Origin: Ruegeria sp. HKCCD7303 | GTDB taxonomy: Bacteria > Pseudomonadota > Alphaproteobacteria > Rhodobacterales > Rhodobacteraceae | DNA length: 64,000 nt | Direction: 5' to 3' | NCBI RefSeq assembly: GCF_013111185.1 | Contig: NZ_WVRE01000002.1 | Coordinates: forward strand, 496,001-560,000 | Part shown: positions 26,080 through 35,342 of the stretch, in pieces | Layout of the letters: the number at the start of each line of letters is the position of its first letter | Position numbering within the stretch: the stretch's first letter is position 1 | Notes under the pieces: model-generated | What the model saw: only the letters and a program-made list of their open reading frames with translations | Database searches by the model: none | What the model was told of the DNA's origin: nothing | Translations under genes and position numbers: made by a program

Positions 26080-28685
26080 GCAAGCACCTCTTGTCTTGCG
26101 GCGCGGCCGCGTTGCAACAGCGCGATAAGGCCCAGAAGAACCATCGCGGGAATATAGATCAACTGCTTAGGTGGCTGGCTGGATGGCAGGCTGACCGAGG
26201 TCAAACGCACGGCCTCATCCCCATAATAGTCGAAGTTGCCCAAATCGTCCGCAACAGGTGTGCCAAACAGCGGTTCTTCCAACTTAACCAGACCGTCCTC
26301 GGGGAACAGCAGCAGGCCCATCGCCTCCACCCGTGCAGCACCACCTTCTTCTTCGCCCACGGTGACGACAACGGTTGTATCCACCATTTCAAGCGTATCG
26401 AAGTCAGGCCCGGACACCACAAGCCGCATCTCTGTACCGGGTGGAACCTGACCGATTGTCTCTTCGAACGCAGCAGGCTCAACCGTCTGGAACGGAGGTG
26501 AAATGCGGTCCATGAAGAAGTCCGGCCTGAACAAGGCAAAGGCCACAAAGATCAGCGCGATGCTCTCATAGATCCGGCTGTGCGTCAGGAAGTAACCCAT
26601 TGTACCGGCGGTAAAGACCAGAATGGCTATGGTCGCGAATATGGCGACGATTATGCCTTCGACCCATGTCACATCGATCAACAACAGGTCCGTGTTGAAG
26701 ATGAACACAAACGGCAAGGCCACGGTGCGCAAGCTGTAGAAGAACGCAGTGAAGCCGGTTTTGATCGCGTCCCCGCCCGAGACAGCAGCGGCCGCGAAGC
26801 TGGCCAGACCCACAGGCGGCGTCACGTCCGCCATGATGCCGAAGTAAAAGACAAACAGGTGGACGGCGATCAGAGGAACGATCAGCCCGCTTTGCGCACC
26901 CAGTTCGACCACAACGCCCGCCATCAGCGAACTGACGACGATATAGTTCGCCGTGGTCGGCAGGCCCATGCCCAGGATCAGGCTGAGGATACCGACCATG
27001 ATCAGCATCAGGATCAGATTGCCGCCCGAAAGGAACTCGACCAGATCGGCCATAACCTGTCCTACACCGGTCAGCGTCACCGTACCCACGATCACACCCG
27101 CCGTGGCGGTGGCCAAAGCGATCCCGATCATGTTCCGCGCCCCGTCGATCAGGCCCTGCCACAGGTCAGCCACACCGTCGATAAAGCGATTGTACACATC
27201 GCTTTCGCCGCGGAAGATCGCCTTGAGCGGTTTTTGCGTCAGCAGGATCACGAACAGTAACGCGGTTGCCCAAAAGGCCGACAAACCGGGAGATTTCTGT
27301 TCGATCATCAGGAAGTAGACCAGCACGATAATCGGCAACAGATAGTGCAGACCTGCCTTGTAGATGTCAGCAATGACCGGCAGTGTGACTTCTTTGGCGT
27401 TTGGATCGTCGGGCTCAAGATCCGGCACCTGAGCGGCCAGATAAAGCAGCACAACATAGATCGCGCAAACGATCAGGCTGAGGATCAATCCCGCCGCCGA
27501 AGGTGCCCAACTGGTCACCGCATCCACCGGAAATTGCGAGCTATAGCACAGACCGGCAAACACCAAGAAGAAAGACAACATGCCGACTACGGTCCGCGCC
27601 AAATGCACATCCCGGTCGCCCAGAGTTGGCATGTTCCGCTTAACCGCTTCAAGATGGACGATATAGACCAGAGCGATGTAGGAAATCGCAGCAGGCAGGA
27701 AGGCGTGGGTAATGACCTCGACATACGAGATGCCCACATATTCCACCATCAGGAAGGCCGCAGCGCCCATAACCGGTGGCATGATCTGGCCATTCACCGA
27801 AGACGCAACCTCGACCGAGCCAGCTTGTTCGCTGGAAAAGCCCACCCGTTTCATCAACGGAATGGTGAAGGTGCCGGTGGTTACAACATTGGCAATCGAC
27901 GAACCCGAGATCAGGCCAGTAGCAGCCGAGCCCACAACAGCCGCCTTCGCAGGACCGCCACGCAGATGGCCAAGCGCCCCGAAGGCCATCTTGATGAAAT
28001 AGTTCCCTGCCCCGGCCTTATCCAACAAGGCCCCGAACAATACGAACAAAAAGACGAATTTCGTGGAAACGCCAAGTGCGATGCCAAACACGCCTTCGGA
28101 CGTGATCCACATATGGCTCATGGCCTTTTTCAGGCTCGCGCCCTTCCAGCGGATCACCTCGGGAACGTATTCGGATGAACCAAAGAAAACATAGGCCAGA
28201 AAGATCGTCGCGATGATCGCCATGGCTGGGCCAAGCGCACGACGCGCGGCCTCAAAAAGCAACAGCAAACCGCCCAGAGCGACCCACTTGTCCGTATCAT
28301 CGGCCAGGCCGCCCGCATTGACGATCTTGTCATAGAAGAAATAGCCGTAAAGTGCGACGAACGCGCCCAAAAGACCCATAATCCAGTCCTGGATCGGGAT
28401 ATAACCGCGCGGGCTTGATTTTAACGCCGGGTAAGCCGCAAAGGCCAGGAACATCGCAAAGGCCAGATGGAACTGACGCGAGTTGTTCACAACGCTTCCG
28501 GGAAGAACATAGTTCGAAATCGGCGAGGCCAGAACAACCTGAAAAATCGACCAGATCGCCGCCACGATGGCCAGAAATATCCCTACATTCCCGACTGGAT
28601 TACGCCCACCGGCGTCGGAAGATGCGACCAGATCCTGAAGCTCTTCTTCGGATAGCGGACGATTGGATTGTGTGTCGGAACTCAT
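26076..28685 (-). CDS. TAXI-type TRAP transporter permease, fused small and large subunits (DctQM-like)
   Basis: An 869-residue membrane protein carrying both TRAP membrane subunits in one chain. The N-terminal four-helix part is DctQ-like; the long DctM-like part contains TRAP motifs such as LISGSSIANVVTTGTF, VNGQIMPPVMGAAAFLMVE and GMGLPTTANYIVVSSLMAG. The C-terminal 150 residues (a soluble beta-rich region from about FQTVEPAAFEETIG and a last helix) match the DUF3394 tail of TAXI permeases. Substrate is unknown; TAXI systems import small organic acids. GGGGAGA 8 bases upstream supports this start over an ATG 27 codons earlier. It follows the binding-protein gene by about 100 bases. Confidence 0.93.
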   Translation of the reverse strand: MSSDTQSNRPLSEEELQDLVASSDAGGRNPVGNVGIFLAIVAAIWSIFQVVLASPISNYVLPGSVVNNSRQFHLAFAMFLAFAAYPALKSSPRGYIPIQDWIMGLLGAFVALYGYFFYDKIVNAGGLADDTDKWVALGGLLLLFEAARRALGPAMAIIATIFLAYVFFGSSEYVPEVIRWKGASLKKAMSHMWITSEGVFGIALGVSTKFVFLFVLFGALLDKAGAGNYFIKMAFGALGHLRGGPAKAAVVGSAATGLISGSSIANVVTTGTFTIPLMKRVGFSSEQAGSVEVASSVNGQIMPPVMGAAAFLMVEYVGISYVEVITHAFLPAAISYIALVYIVHLEAVKRNMPTLGDRDVHLARTVVGMLSFFLVFAGLCYSSQFPVDAVTSWAPSAAGLILSLIVCAIYVVLLYLAAQVPDLEPDDPNAKEVTLPVIADIYKAGLHYLLPIIVLVYFLMIEQKSPGLSAFWATALLFVILLTQKPLKAIFRGESDVYNRFIDGVADLWQGLIDGARNMIGIALATATAGVIVGTVTLTGVGQVMADLVEFLSGGNLILMLIMVGILSLILGMGLPTTANYIVVSSLMAGVVVELGAQSGLIVPLIAVHLFVFYFGIMADVTPPVGLASFAAAAVSGGDAIKTGFTAFFYSLRTVALPFVFIFNTDLLLIDVTWVEGIIVAIFATIAILVFTAGTMGYFLTHSRIYESIALIFVAFALFRPDFFMDRISPPFQTVEPAAFEETIGQVPPGTEMRLVVSGPDFDTLEMVDTTVVVTVGEEEGGAARVEAMGLLLFPEDGLVKLEEPLFGTPVADDLGNFDYYGDEAVRLTSVSLPSSQPPKQLIYIPAMVLLGLIALLQRGRAARQEVLA

Positions 28686-28783
28686 GCAATGTCTCCCCGT
28701 CACGGCCTTTTTCGGCCTTTTGGAACCCCGTTTAACACGGGTTGCGTGCAGGGCGCCCGAGGGCACCCTGCGTCAGGTCTGGC

Positions 28784-29752
28784 TTACTGAATCCAGCCTT
28801 TTTCTTTGTAGTACTTCTCGGCACCCGGATGCAGCGGTGCCGACAGGCCGTCCGCGATCATCTCTTCAGGCTTGAGGTTGGCAAATGCAGGGTGCAGCTT
28901 TTTGAAGTCATCGAAGTTCTCGAAGACCGAGCTGACAACCGCGTACACAGCGTCTTCCGACACGTCCGCCGAAGTCACAAAGGTTGCGCCCACACCAAAG
29001 GTCGACGTGTCGCCGTCAGATCCACGGTACATGCCACCGGGAATGGTTGCGGTGCGGTAGAACGAGTTGTCGTTGACCAGTTTGTCCACAGCTTCCCCGC
29101 TGACATTCACCAGAACCGAGTCACACGCGGTGGTGGCTTCTTGAATCGAACCCGAAGGGTGACCGACGGTGTAAACCATCGCATCGATCTGGTTGTCGCA
29201 CAGTGCGGCCGACTGTTCAGCCGCCTTCAGTTCGGTCGCCAGTTCGAAATCGCCCGTGGTCCAGCCCATTTCACCCAGCAGAACCTCCATTGTGCCCCGC
29301 TGACCGGAACCGGGGTTGCCGATGTTGACGCGCTTACCTTTCAGATCTTCGAAATTGGTGATGCCGGAATCTGCGCGGGCCACAACGGTGAACGGCTCGG
29401 GGTGAACCGAGAATACCGCACGCAGGTTTTCGAACGGGCCAGCCTCTTCAAACTTCGAGGTGCCGTTATAGGCATGGTACTGCCAGTCGGACTGCGCCAC
29501 ACCAAACTCCAGCTCGCCTTCGCGGATGGTGTTGATGTTGTAGACCGAACCACCGGTCGATTCGACCGAGCAGCGCACGCCATGTTCCTTGCGGCCCTTG
29601 TTCACCAGACGGCAGATTGCGCCCCCTGTCGGGTAATACACGCCGGTTACGCCACCGGTGCCGATTGTGATGAACTCTTCCGCATATGCGGCCGGCGCCA
29701 TCATGGCTGCGGTCACAAACGCGCCGAGGCTCAGTTTGCTGCTGTTTTTCAT
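28784..29752 (-). CDS. TAXI family TRAP transporter solute-binding protein
   Basis: A 322-residue periplasmic receptor with signal peptide [24 protein letters not shown]. The TAXI hallmark follows directly: [20 protein letters not shown], with later [21 protein letters not shown]. It binds the ligand and delivers it to the fused permease encoded downstream. GGGAG 8 bases before the ATG is a good ribosome site. High expression relative to the permease is usual; the roughly 100-base gap between the two genes may allow differential transcript ends, though I see no strong hairpin there. Confidence 0.94.
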   Translation of the reverse strand: MKNSSKLSLGAFVTAAMMAPAAYAEEFITIGTGGVTGVYYPTGGAICRLVNKGRKEHGVRCSVESTGGSVYNINTIREGELEFGVAQSDWQYHAYNGTSKFEEAGPFENLRAVFSVHPEPFTVVARADSGITNFEDLKGKRVNIGNPGSGQRGTMEVLLGEMGWTTGDFELATELKAAEQSAALCDNQIDAMVYTVGHPSGSIQEATTACDSVLVNVSGEAVDKLVNDNSFYRTATIPGGMYRGSDGDTSTFGVGATFVTSADVSEDAVYAVVSSVFENFDDFKKLHPAFANLKPEEMIADGLSAPLHPGAEKYYKEKGWIQ

Positions 29753-30148
29753 GTGTTAACTCCCACTTTTTTATCTGGCAGTTGGAACCCAAATAAGTCG
29801 TCCTGCTCAGGGAAGCGTGCCGATAATACAAACCGGCCCGTCCCGCAACAGGTACAACTCTTTGAATTTTCCATTGTCTCCCAACCCTTAAGAGGTTTCA
29901 TTCAGAGACACCGATTGTCAAGGCCAGCGCCAAGATTGATCCCGCCAATCCGCATATATGAGCTTAATTTCCAAAGTTTCCCCTTCGGCCTGCCAGAAAC
30001 CATCCTGTTTTCCTGGCAACACTTTAAGTTCAAACATACGCCTCATTCCTGGCGCAAATAACAGGCACCTGCACGCCAGGTTCGGTCATAATGATTGCCC
30101 ATTTTGCCGGACCGAGCGAACAGAAAACCCCCAAATTTGGAACTCGAA
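29753..30148. other. 396-base intergenic region between divergent genes
   Basis: This holds the upstream region of the TAXI binding-protein gene on one strand and of the small periplasmic protein gene on the other. It is more AT-rich than its surroundings in places. Short open frames across it have no family resemblance or convincing ribosome sites. I could not pick a clear promoter or operator by eye. Confidence 0.5.
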
Positions 30149-30496
30149 ATGGCAAAGAAATACCTCTGCGTGCTCGCAATAACAGCGATGGCGGCCACTC
30201 CGGCTTTGGCCAAGAGCACACTACACAACGATGATTTTTCGTTGGAATGTGTCTCGGATGTAGATGGCAGCAACGTTACATTGAAAAGGTCAGGCGGTTC
30301 GGACAAAGGTTTCATTTCCACAGGTGATCTTGAAGGCGAGGCTGCAATTTACCCTGTCGGAGAATCGATGACATTTCTGCTGATGCAGGACGGACAGGTC
30401 GTCACATTTGTGGTGAACTACGACAGTTTGAAATACGATATGATGGTCAAAGGTGCGGCCCAGAAATTTGATCGCGGCACCTGCCCCGCGTCCTGA
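30149..30496 (+). CDS. Small periplasmic protein of unknown function (115 aa)
   Basis: Not recognised. It has a clean signal peptide (MAKKYLCVLAITAMAATPALA) and a mature domain of about 95 residues that looks beta-rich, with two cysteines (FSLECVSD and RGTCPAS) able to form a disulphide. It starts at the MAKK codon rather than an in-frame ATG 18 codons earlier, because the signal peptide begins there. A bidirectional terminator follows within 85 bases, shared with the aldolase gene. Confidence 0.7.
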   Translation: MAKKYLCVLAITAMAATPALAKSTLHNDDFSLECVSDVDGSNVTLKRSGGSDKGFISTGDLEGEAAIYPVGESMTFLLMQDGQVVTFVVNYDSLKYDMMVKGAAQKFDRGTCPAS

Positions 30497-30579
30497 AGCA
30501 CGCACAAGGCCGAAGTCTATACTTCTCTTACACTGTGTTGATTTCAACTGGTGGAATTCAGACGCACGGTTGAAACAGA

Positions 30580-30605
30580 AAAAGCGGCGCAACTGCGCCG
30601 CTTTT
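30580..30605. terminator. Bidirectional terminator
   Basis: AAAAGCGGCGC / GCGCCGCTTTT, 11-bp stem with a 4-base loop, with A-tract on one side and T-tract on the other, so it can serve both the small periplasmic protein gene and the converging aldolase gene. Confidence 0.85.
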
Positions 30606-30623
30606 ATCTTTTATTTCTGAATG

Positions 30624-31505
30624 TTAGGCCGATGCCTTAAAGATTTTATCTATGTTGCTACCCAAAGCTGTATTGAACTCGGCATCAGATTGCTGTTTCG
30701 ACAGACCTTCAGTCAGCGCACGCGAAAACGACGCGATCATCTTGCCGTTCTGACCCAGCAGATCACACGCTTGTTCGGTCGAATACCCACCTGACAAAGC
30801 AACGACGCGCACGACACGCGGGTGATCAGCCACTTCATCATAAAGGTTTGCCGTGCTCGGGATCGTCAGTTTCAACATGACGTCCTGCCCCTCGGTCAAC
30901 TGATCCAGGTTATTCAGGATTTCTGCCTTCAGGATCTCTTCCGCCTCGGCCTTGGTTTCCGAGTTGATGTTGACCTCGGGCTCGACAATCGGAACCATCC
31001 CTGCCGCAACAACCTCGCGGGCCACGTCAAATTGCTGTGCCACAACGGCAGCGATGCCTTCGGCGTTGGCTTCATGAATTACCGAACGTTCCTTGGTGCC
31101 AAACACACCCTCTGCCTTGGCCAGCGTTTCGGCCAGACCCGGGATCGGTTTCATCATCTGGACGCCATTGGCAGTCTCTTCCAGACCTTTGTCGATTTTC
31201 AGGAACGGAACGATGCCTTTGACCGACCAAAGGTAATCTGCAACCTTGCGGCCGTCGATTTCTTCACCCAGCGTACGTTCGAACAGGATCGCACCGATCA
31301 CTTTGTCCTTGGTGAAATCGTCCGCCAGAATGATCCGCGCGCGCATGTTCTGGATTTCGCCGAACATCTCTTCTTCCGACGCGTAAGCCGACGCGTCCAC
31401 CCCATAAAGCGCCAGCGCCTTTGGGGTCGATCCACCGCTTTGATCCAGTGCGGCGATAAAGCCTGCTCCGTTGGACATCTGCGCGCGCTGTTCTGCTTTG
31501 GACAT
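30624..31505 (-). CDS. Class I fructose-bisphosphate aldolase
   Basis: A 293-residue Schiff-base aldolase interconverting fructose 1,6-bisphosphate with glyceraldehyde 3-phosphate and dihydroxyacetone phosphate in glycolysis/gluconeogenesis. N-terminal GFIAALDQSGGSTPKALALYG is the class I signature; MVPIVEPEVN and the Schiff-base-forming lysine region (LKLTIPSTANLY) follow. Length matches the roughly 295-residue bacterial class I group. The chosen start (MSKAEQRAQM) has GGGAA upstream; an earlier in-frame ATG would overlap the P450 gene. It probably has its own promoter in the 73 bases after the P450 stop, or is read through from it. Confidence 0.92.
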   Translation of the reverse strand: MSKAEQRAQMSNGAGFIAALDQSGGSTPKALALYGVDASAYASEEEMFGEIQNMRARIILADDFTKDKVIGAILFERTLGEEIDGRKVADYLWSVKGIVPFLKIDKGLEETANGVQMMKPIPGLAETLAKAEGVFGTKERSVIHEANAEGIAAVVAQQFDVAREVVAAGMVPIVEPEVNINSETKAEAEEILKAEILNNLDQLTEGQDVMLKLTIPSTANLYDEVADHPRVVRVVALSGGYSTEQACDLLGQNGKMIASFSRALTEGLSKQQSDAEFNTALGSNIDKIFKASA

Positions 31506-31578
31506 AATGATTTCCCGTTCAAGAATGATTCCGATTTCATTCCTCGCATACAGCACGGCGATGGACGATGGTAGTTTG

Positions 31579-32928
31579 TTAGCGCTCAACCAACCTCAAC
31601 CATATCCCGTCCTTGGACCGAACGGTCAGATGCGCCACCGGAACCGGTGTTTTTCCGGGGATTGTTTCGAATTTGAATTGGCGCAACAGCATCGACAGGA
31701 TCAAGGGCCCCTCAACCATCGCAAACCCCGCCCCAGTGCACACTCTTGGTCCGGCAGAGAACGGAATGTAGGCATTGCGTTGACATGTTTTGCCGTTCTC
31801 TGTCTTCCAGCGCGAGGGATCGAACCCGTCGGGATTGTCCCAAAGCCTTTCTTGCCGATGCAGGTGCCACGGGCTGACTACAATTTGTGCACCCTTCGGA
31901 ACCTCTCGATCGCGAAACTGTTCAGGACATTGCGTTTCTCGAACCATCATTGGCACCGGTGGATAAAGTCGCAACGCTTCGCGAAACACATCTCGGATGA
32001 CATTCAGCCTGGACATGGTCGAAAAGGACGGGTCCAGGTTTGCCTGTGCCTCTTCCGCGACCATCTCTTGCCAGTCGGGGTACAGCGCCAGCAGATAAAG
32101 CGTCCAGGCCAGGGCCGAAGCGCTGGTTTCATGGCCCGCCAGAAAGAAGATCGCGACCTGATCAATCATCTCGTCGGTTTCAAAACACTTCCCCGTGGCG
32201 GGATCGGGTGTTGTCATGATTTTTGTGGCCAGATCGTTTGGTGCCGTTCCATCAGCAATGGCCGCAGCGCGATCCGCTGTAAGTTTCTGGATCAAACGCC
32301 TGACATCATGCGCATTCCGCCGCGTGTCGCCGGCATGTAGACGAGGAACCCAACGTGGCAGAGGCAAAAAAGCCGCAAGGTTCAAAAGCGGTTGCCGCCT
32401 TTGATAGGCGCGGAATTTCTGGAATACTTCGGCTGCGATTTCATGTTCGATAGGCACCGAAAACAGTGTTCTGAAAATGACATCAGCGGCGACATGGCTG
32501 GTGATTTCCTCTACTTCAACCTCCGTTCCAACACTCGAATGCAGCCGATTGGCGCAGGCTTGTGAGGCATCTCGCATCGCTGGAAACGTGTCTTTTAACC
32601 GCCCGCCTTCAAACGCTGGATCAATGATACGACGTTGTCGCCTCCATGCCTCACCGTTTGTCAGAAATACAGACTCACCCAAAAGCGGCCGCAAACCTTC
32701 GCTGATCCGGTTAGACTTCGGGAAATCTTCGGGCCTCTTTTTCAAAACCAGATCAACCAGTTCCGGCTGATTGATCATGTAAGATATAAAGAACGGCGTT
32801 CGAAATTCCGCCATCCATGCGCGATAGAGCCGTTGGGGCTGTGCTGAAAGCAGGTCTTTCCGAAACAGTCTCAGATACTGCCACAGCGAAACTTTGTCTG
32901 GGCGTGGGGTCGGTTTTGGCGGGATCAT
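31579..32928 (-). CDS. Cytochrome P450
   Basis: A 449-residue soluble P450 monooxygenase. Seen are the I-helix oxygen-activation motif AGHETSASALAW, the ExxR motif in FREALRLYPPVP, and the haem-cysteine loop FSAGPRVCTGAGFA (F-x-x-G-x-R-x-C-x-G complete). There is no fused reductase or ferredoxin domain and no ferredoxin gene next door, so its redox partner lies elsewhere. Substrate unknown. The gene overlaps the hydrolase-like gene upstream by ATGA, implying a joint product. The CYP family number cannot be given without a search. Confidence 0.93.
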   Translation of the reverse strand: MIPPKPTPRPDKVSLWQYLRLFRKDLLSAQPQRLYRAWMAEFRTPFFISYMINQPELVDLVLKKRPEDFPKSNRISEGLRPLLGESVFLTNGEAWRRQRRIIDPAFEGGRLKDTFPAMRDASQACANRLHSSVGTEVEVEEITSHVAADVIFRTLFSVPIEHEIAAEVFQKFRAYQRRQPLLNLAAFLPLPRWVPRLHAGDTRRNAHDVRRLIQKLTADRAAAIADGTAPNDLATKIMTTPDPATGKCFETDEMIDQVAIFFLAGHETSASALAWTLYLLALYPDWQEMVAEEAQANLDPSFSTMSRLNVIRDVFREALRLYPPVPMMVRETQCPEQFRDREVPKGAQIVVSPWHLHRQERLWDNPDGFDPSRWKTENGKTCQRNAYIPFSAGPRVCTGAGFAMVEGPLILSMLLRQFKFETIPGKTPVPVAHLTVRSKDGIWLRLVER

Positions 32929-34139
32929 GCGTGAACCGTAGTGTATTTTGAAACGGGCTGATCAATACGTGACGGTGAAGGCGCGCGCCCGGCAAATCGT
33001 GCAGCCAAGGTTTGGGGGCCCGCGGTGATCCGAAAATAATCGTATGCACCCGGACGGTCAAAGGCGCAGAGATACTGAAAATGCAGCTTGAAGAACCGCC
33101 AGCGATCCGCCTTCCAGCGCTCAGGTGACAGTGTTTGTGTAAACGCTGCGGACAAAACCAAGGGCCATTTCTTTTCTGGGCTGCCCACACCGCTGACCGC
33201 AACCGGGTCGCATAGCGCAAAGGCGCAGCCATCGCCGGGTGCGGTTATATCGACCCATGCCACGGTGGGTTGCTGGGATAGAAACAGCAAATCCGCGCGT
33301 AAACGGTGTGCGTTTGGCAGGAACGAAACCATGGGAACCACCTGCCCCAAAGTCAGAAACGACAAAACCGGGCCTCGGTCATACACGCCACAATCGCGGA
33401 TCAGATCGGCCAGCACCGACACACCCAGATGCGCGCCAGAGCTGTGGCCGATCACCAAAACCTCGTCTACCTTTTCAGTCAAAGCGTCTTTGATCAGGTC
33501 TTGGAATGTGTCCAGCCGCGCCTGCAACTGCGGCGGAGTTTCCCCCTTCAACTGCGCAGAATACGCGTAGTCATGCATCAGGTAATAGGCAAACAGCCGG
33601 TTGTCGATTGTGCGAAACCAACGCAACACGGCATAAGCTAGGACACCCACCGGAACCAAAGCCCACGGCCCGACCATTGGGGCAAGCAGTTTCGCCGTCG
33701 CCCACGCAACCAGCAGCGCGGCCAGCAGTTGCAAAAGCAGCATGCCTACCGGATACAGCGCAGCAATCACCGGCCCTTTCCTCAGCCCCATCAACCGACG
33801 CAGAGTACCCGTTGAGATGTAGGTCCAAGCGGTTCGAGCCAGTTGCAGATAGGTGGACAGGATCGATCCCGTCATGCTGTCCCGCACGATGTCCGACCAG
33901 ACCAGCACATCGACATCCGTGTGCACCCGTTCACCATCCTGAACCGAGGTGACACGCCAGCCAAAAACTTCGGACCGCTGCTTGGCTGAGACAGAAATCT
34001 CGTAGCCGGAAATCTCGGCTTGGGCCTGTGACTCAGACCGATACAACTCGCGATATCGTCGGGGCGGAAAGGGATCATAACCGGGTATGTAAAACACCCG
34101 ACGTTTGCGCACCCGAGGCTGATTTGTCTGACTGCTCAT
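32925..34139 (-). CDS. Membrane-associated alpha/beta-hydrolase-like protein, unknown substrate
   Basis: A 404-residue protein not assigned to a named family. It opens with a basic FYIPGYDPFPPRRYRELY stretch, has two or three hydrophobic segments near 125-180 (PVIAALYPVGMLLLQLLAALLVAWA; WALVPVGVLAYAVLRWF), then a lipase-type nucleophile elbow VIGHSSGAHLG near 233 (G-H-S-S-G). A downstream VDITAPGDGCAF could hold the acid and HFQYLC the histidine, but this is a guess. AAGGTAAGGG precedes the ATG. Coupling to a P450 suggests an esterase or lipase step on a hydrophobic substrate (inference). Confidence 0.75.
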   Translation of the reverse strand: MSSQTNQPRVRKRRVFYIPGYDPFPPRRYRELYRSESQAQAEISGYEISVSAKQRSEVFGWRVTSVQDGERVHTDVDVLVWSDIVRDSMTGSILSTYLQLARTAWTYISTGTLRRLMGLRKGPVIAALYPVGMLLLQLLAALLVAWATAKLLAPMVGPWALVPVGVLAYAVLRWFRTIDNRLFAYYLMHDYAYSAQLKGETPPQLQARLDTFQDLIKDALTEKVDEVLVIGHSSGAHLGVSVLADLIRDCGVYDRGPVLSFLTLGQVVPMVSFLPNAHRLRADLLFLSQQPTVAWVDITAPGDGCAFALCDPVAVSGVGSPEKKWPLVLSAAFTQTLSPERWKADRWRFFKLHFQYLCAFDRPGAYDYFRITAGPQTLAARFAGRAPSPSRIDQPVSKYTTVHA

Positions 34140-34201
34140 GCCCTTACCTTCTGTCGTGCAGGTTAACGCAGGCTTGAGGTCAAGGTAAGGGGGTCAGCGG
34201 C

Positions 34202-34954
34202 TCATCCAAAATTTGCCAAAGCCGGGAAGGTTTCCAGTAACCACCAGCTGAACCGGGTAAAGAGGCCTGTGATCAACATGATACCCACGAACAACAGCAA
34301 GCCGCCCATAACCTTTTCGATCGTGCCCATGTAAGGCTTGATGCGGTTCATAACGGTCATAGAGCGATTCAGGAACATGGCCGCCAGAAGGAATGGAATG
34401 CCCAAGCCTGCCGCATAGACGCCCAGCAACACTGTACCACGCGCCACTGACGCCTCATTTGCTGCTAGCGAAAGGATTGCACCTAACTGAGGCCCAATGC
34501 AGGGCGTCCAGCCAAAAGCAAACGCCAGACCCAGAATATAGGCGCCAAAGACCGAGCCACCGGAATCACCTGTTTCGATCCGCGCTTCGCGGTCCAAAAA
34601 CGGAATTCGGAATACGTTCAGAAAATGCAGACCGAACACGATCACCACTGCGCCCGAGAGCTTGGCGAAAAGCACCTGATTTTGCAGAACAAACGCCCCA
34701 AAGGCCGACGCGGTGAAGCCCAAAAGCAGAAAGACGGTCGACAGCCCCATCACAAAAAACAACGCCGACAGGGTTGCCTTACGCCGCGCGCGGGCTTCAT
34801 CCTGCATCTCGTTGATTGTGACGCCGCTCATATACGCCAGATAGGGCGGCACAATGGGCAGCACGCAAGGCGATAGAAAGCTGATCAAGCCGCCCAGAAG
34901 GGCGACGAACATGGCGGGGATCAATCCCGCGTCTATGATTTCAATTCCGAACAT
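34202..34954 (-). CDS. ccdA: Cytochrome c biogenesis thiol transporter CcdA
   Basis: A 250-residue protein with about six membrane helices that passes reducing equivalents from cytoplasmic thioredoxin to periplasmic thiol proteins, needed for apocytochrome c reduction. The two redox cysteines are in SFLSPCVLPIVPPYL and FGWTPCIGPQLGAI, the CcdA hallmark. The start MFGIEIIDAGL has a weak ribosome site; ATGs 4 and 12 codons earlier are alternatives. It is divergent from tusA. The ccmE/ccmF/ccmH genes are about 13-17 kb away in this window. Confidence 0.9.
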   Translation of the reverse strand: MFGIEIIDAGLIPAMFVALLGGLISFLSPCVLPIVPPYLAYMSGVTINEMQDEARARRKATLSALFFVMGLSTVFLLLGFTASAFGAFVLQNQVLFAKLSGAVVIVFGLHFLNVFRIPFLDREARIETGDSGGSVFGAYILGLAFAFGWTPCIGPQLGAILSLAANEASVARGTVLLGVYAAGLGIPFLLAAMFLNRSMTVMNRIKPYMGTIEKVMGGLLLFVGIMLITGLFTRFSWWLLETFPALANFG

Positions 34955-35060
34955 GTCTCTGCACATAAGTGATGAAGGTCGATCCGTCACGGGGCCATTC
35001 AGTCACATCCTCGTGGTTGGAATCTGGACAATATTTCAACTTGGTCCTATCCCGAATGAC

Positions 35061-35294
35061 ATGACCGAGATTACAGAAACGTTGGACGCCCTTGGGCTTT
35101 TGTGTCCTCTGCCCGTCCTCAAAGCCCGCAAACGGCTTAAATCCTTGCCTGCAGGGGCCGTACTGCGTGTTTTGGCCGATGACCCGGCGGCTATCGTCGA
35201 TGTCCCGCATTTCTGCGCCGAGGCTGGGCATACATTGTTGTCGCAAGATCTTGATGGGGCGCATCAGATTTATTTGATTCAAAAATCTGTCTGA
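35061..35294 (+). CDS. tusA: TusA/SirA family sulfur carrier protein
   Basis: A 77-residue sulfur-transfer protein. The catalytic motif LGLLCPLPVLKARKRL gives the conserved CPxP cysteine near residue 15. Members carry persulfide sulfur for tRNA thiolation or sulfur oxidation; the single-copy setting next to ccdA does not decide between them. The start is taken at the codon giving the standard short protein; an open frame extends upstream, but through the ccdA gene. The ribosome site is weak. Confidence 0.88.
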   Translation: MTEITETLDALGLLCPLPVLKARKRLKSLPAGAVLRVLADDPAAIVDVPHFCAEAGHTLLSQDLDGAHQIYLIQKSV

Positions 35295-35314
35295 AAACCC
35301 CTGCCCCAACGAAA

Positions 35315-35340
35315 AAAGGCGGGCCCATCAGCCCGCCTTT
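35315..35340. terminator. Bidirectional terminator between tusA and rne
   Basis: AAAGGCGGGC / GCCCGCCTTT, 10-bp stem with a 6-base loop, flanked by an A-tract and a T-tract. It lies between the converging tusA and rne genes. Confidence 0.88.
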
Positions 35341-35342
35341 CA

